Source: CALTSX01 sp051647685
GTDB taxonomy: Bacteria; Chlamydiota; Chlamydiia; Chlamydiales; CALTSX01
DNA length: 40,990 nt
Assembly (NCBI GenBank): GCA_051647685.1
Contig: JBOFEG010000009.1
Coordinates: 1 to 40,990 of the forward strand
Direction: 5' to 3'
In this document: positions 39,068-40,990 of the stretch, piece after piece
Position numbering within the stretch: the stretch's first letter is position 1
Layout of the letters: every line of letters starts with the position of its first letter
The notes under the pieces: model-generated
Told to the model about the DNA's origin: nothing
The model's database searches: none
Seen by the model: only the letters and a program-made list of their open reading frames with translations
Program-made: the position numbers and the translations under genes

Positions 39068-39958
39068 CTAATAATTTGTTTTATATTTTAAACGTGAGTT
39101 AGTTCTAATAGTTTCCCATCGAGAAATAGGAATCTTCTTTAAGGAACCTTTTTCATCAGCACCTATACTATCTAAGGGAATATTAATACCAATTGTTCCC
39201 GCTATGTCAGTTGTACCACAGTAAATTTTTTGGTAAACTTGAACCCCTGCGAATAGAATTGATCTCCATCGAAACAATCCAAAATATTCAATCCCATATC
39301 CTTTCCCGAATAGAAAATAAGGAGCTATCGAGAAATATAAGTCGCATAGTGTTTTGTAAGCAAATCGCTTTCCTACTTCTATGTTCCATCCGTCAAAACC
39401 AGAAGTAATATTTTGTAGAGTAACTTGGTAACCACCTGGATAATAGTAAGTATTTTTAGTTATCAAACGTTTAGTAATGGGTATATAAACATTTGCTCGC
39501 AATTCGAGAAATGATAAACATTCAACTCCTCCTGCTATTTGGTAAAAAGTTTCGCAATTAACATGTTTGATATCGCAAAATATATTACAGCCTATTACGG
39601 ATCTGACAAGAGGAGAGTAATTGCGGAATCCACCACCAAAACTAACAGCATACTCATCTCCATTAGCAATGAGGTATTTTAATTCTGCTAAAGGAGTAGC
39701 TGACTGAGAATAAATTGGTAAAGTAGGTATATAAGCTAATTTGGCAATAGCAAATGAATCACAAAAATAAGGATTATCTCCAAATATTCCTGCCGCAGTA
39801 GCAATCAAAGACTGTTCACGGAATCTAGTTTGTGGAATGGGGTAAATATTGGTTTCCGTTTCGAATGTAGGTTGCGCTATAGCAGATTGTAAAAACCTCA
39901 TTTGGATGAGAATAATTAACGCTATAAAAAACGATAATGACTGCATATATGAAACCAT
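39068..39958 (-). CDS. Outer-membrane beta-barrel, inverse-autotransporter-like, without passenger (copy 2)
   Basis: A 296-residue exported barrel and paralogue of 35035-35934. Signal peptide near the start (MQSLSFFIALIILIQMRFLQ from M5). Shared points are GDNPYFCDSFAIAKLAYIP, FGGGFRNYSPLVRSVIGCNI, FCDIKHVNCETFYQIAGGVE, LELRANVYIPITKRL and the final GINIPL ... IPISRW. The C-terminus ends in a strand RLKYKTNY with a terminal aromatic residue, as outer-membrane proteins usually do. No passenger follows within the protein. The collagen-like gene starts nine bases downstream, and the third collagen-like gene ends 90 bases upstream. Barrel-then-collagen order is repeated at both loci, so a functional link is likely. 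Confidence 0.72.
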   Translation of the reverse strand: MVSYMQSLSFFIALIILIQMRFLQSAIAQPTFETETNIYPIPQTRFREQSLIATAAGIFGDNPYFCDSFAIAKLAYIPTLPIYSQSATPLAELKYLIANGDEYAVSFGGGFRNYSPLVRSVIGCNIFCDIKHVNCETFYQIAGGVECLSFLELRANVYIPITKRLITKNTYYYPGGYQVTLQNITSGFDGWNIEVGKRFAYKTLCDLYFSIAPYFLFGKGYGIEYFGLFRWRSILFAGVQVYQKIYCGTTDIAGTIGINIPLDSIGADEKGSLKKIPISRWETIRTNSRLKYKTNY

Positions 39959-40047
39959 ATGGACAGAGTAGACAAGAAAATATTTAGTGTAAATATTTTT
40001 TTTAAATCAAAAACTAGAGCTCTTATTGTATTGATCTTTTTGTATAT

Positions 40048-40990
40048 TTAAGGCGTTGAAACTTGAATAATACTTAGCGCTACAGTTCCTGCGAGAGTTA
40101 TTGCCAGCCCGATTGCTCTTACCTGTAAAGTAGAGGGTGCAGTTGGAATATTAATAATTTCTTGGATAGTTATTGGAATTCCTAATGATAATAGAGTTAC
40201 TCCTACACCAACTGCTATGCCATTTACAAAAACTTGTAGTCCCCCAAGGGTAACGCCTGAAGTTTGTGTTGTAAGATGAATATAATAGTCACCGGTTGCA
40301 TTAATAGAAAAAGTAGTTACATTTGTTTTTGTGATAGATGTCCCAGATATTAATGCTGAGCCTCCAAATGAAACAGGTGAACCTAGCGCAACAAGGATTC
40401 CCGTCCCAGTAGTAAAAAGATGATCTAAAGAAGTCAGTCCAGTTGCACCTGTCGCACCTGTAGCTCCAGTGTTTCCTGTTGTACCAGTTGTACCAAAGCC
40501 TGTCGCACCTGTAGCTCCGGTGTTTCCTGTTGTACCTGTTGTACCAAAGCCTGTCGCACCTGTAGCTCCAGTGTTTCCTGTTGTACCTGTTGTACCAAAT
40601 CCCGTTGCTCCTGTAGCTCCAGTGTTACCAGTCGTACCTGTAGTGCCAAAACCTGTCGCACCTGTCGCACCTGTAGCTCCAGTGTTTCCTGTTGTACCAG
40701 TTGTACCAAAGCCTGTCGCACCTGTAGCTCCGGTGTTACCAGTCGTACCTGTAGTGCCAAAACCTGTCGCACCTGTAGCTCCAGTGTTTCCTGTTGTACC
40801 AGTTGTACCTGTAGTACCAAATCCCGTTGCTCCTGTAGCTCCAGTGTTACCAGTCGTACCTGTAGTGCCAAAACCTGTTGCTCCTGTAGCTCCAGTGTTT
40901 CCTGTTGTACCAGTTGTACCAAAACCTGTTGCTCCTGTAGCTCCAGTGTTTCCTGTTGTACCAGTTGTACCAAAACCTGTTGCTCCTGTA
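40048..40990 (-). CDS. Collagen-like surface protein with C1q/BclA-type head, N-terminus outside the window
   Basis: The frame is open from the window edge to TAA at 40048-40050. The visible part starts in Gly-X-Y-like sequence, then about 130 residues of head follow: LTSLDHLFTTGTGILVALGS, then TNVTTFSINATGDYYIHL, LGGLQVFVNGIAVG and the final LSIIQVSTP. It is clearly paralogous to the 37880-39058 protein. The repeats read GATGFGTTGTTGNTGAT, 17 residues, and so break the strict Gly-X-Y triplet once per unit at GFG, which should kink the triple helix. The start codon, signal peptide and any upstream barrel are not visible. It is on the minus strand, upstream of barrel copy 2. Other frames through this repeat are shadows. 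Confidence 0.85.
   Translation of the reverse strand, partial: TGATGFGTTGTTGNTGATGATGFGTTGTTGNTGATGATGFGTTGTTGNTGATGATGFGTTGTTGTTGNTGATGATGFGTTGTTGNTGATGATGFGTTGTTGNTGATGATGATGFGTTGTTGNTGATGATGFGTTGTTGNTGATGATGFGTTGTTGNTGATGATGFGTTGTTGNTGATGATGATGLTSLDHLFTTGTGILVALGSPVSFGGSALISGTSITKTNVTTFSINATGDYYIHLTTQTSGVTLGGLQVFVNGIAVGVGVTLLSLGIPITIQEIINIPTAPSTLQVRAIGLAITLAGTVALSIIQVSTP
40440..40990. repeat. 51-base tandem repeat in the third collagen-like gene
   Basis: CCTGTAGCTCC recurs at 40457, 40508, 40559, 40610, 40670, 40721, 40772, 40832, 40883, 40934 and 40985. The interval is 51 bases except for two of 60, which have one extra 9-base triplet. The window ends inside the array, so its true length is unknown. 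Confidence 0.92.

Noticed and set aside
40434..40973. Minus-strand frame rich in QQETLELQ-type repeats
   Set aside because: Out-of-frame reading of the third collagen-like gene. The true frame is open from 40990 to 40048 and ends in a proper head domain.

Overview
The window is AT-rich DNA from what is probably a host-associated, intracellular Gram-negative bacterium. An environmental member of the Chlamydiota (a Simkania, Rhabdochlamydia or Parachlamydia relative) is my best guess. The hints are an ankyrin-repeat protein, an SH2-domain protein, signal-peptide-bearing glycan enzymes, collagen-like surface proteins and passenger-less outer-membrane barrels. No single gene proves the phylum, so this placement is an inference. 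Both window ends fall inside repeats (an att-like repeat at base 1, a collagen-coding repeat at base 40990), as expected if the window is a whole contig broken at repeats.

Left part, 1-26828: a composite mobile island ending in a tRNA-CAT gene (26755-26828, minus strand). A tyrosine integrase (25333-26424) lies beside the tRNA 3' end. An 11-base core taken from the tRNA anticodon arm, TTATGAGTCCG, recurs in direct orientation at 1814, 4091 and 8803, and the window opens on its last three bases. Each copy is followed by a conserved ~140-base segment ending in TTGCGGAAAAAATGCG. Complete copies are preceded by a segment related to the DNA just 3' of the tRNA. I read this as serial insertion of small elements at one tRNA, leaving a cassette array. 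Cassette 1 holds an unknown gene plus a RelBE-like toxin-antitoxin pair. Cassette 2 holds an Abi/DUF4393-like gene and a DUF1016 nuclease. Cassette 3 holds two tandem immunity-like genes and a toxin-ankyrin chimaera. The last block begins with a mini-Rhs toxin and its candidate immunity gene, then a Nudix hydrolase, a three-gene operon (OppA-like fusion, SH2 protein, MATE exporter), a type I restriction-modification operon, a zinc-ribbon protein, an iteron array, a P4-like helicase, a small DNA-binding protein, an unknown gene and the integrase. Most cargo is toxin, immunity or defence.

Middle part, 26829-34197: a fucosyltransferase-like GT11 protein, a sugar O-methyltransferase-like protein and a GT25 glycosyltransferase, all with apparent signal peptides. 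They are followed by a metabolite/H+ symporter-type MFS carrier, ndk and a P2-type cation ATPase.

Right part, 34282-40990: a surface-protein locus. Two genes for inverse-autotransporter-type beta-barrels without passengers (35035-35934 and 39068-39958) are each followed within ten bases by a gene for a collagen-like protein with a BclA/C1q-type head. A head-only protein and a third, truncated collagen-like gene complete the cluster. The GT25 gene nearby is notable because animal and giant-virus collagen glycosyltransferases belong to that family.
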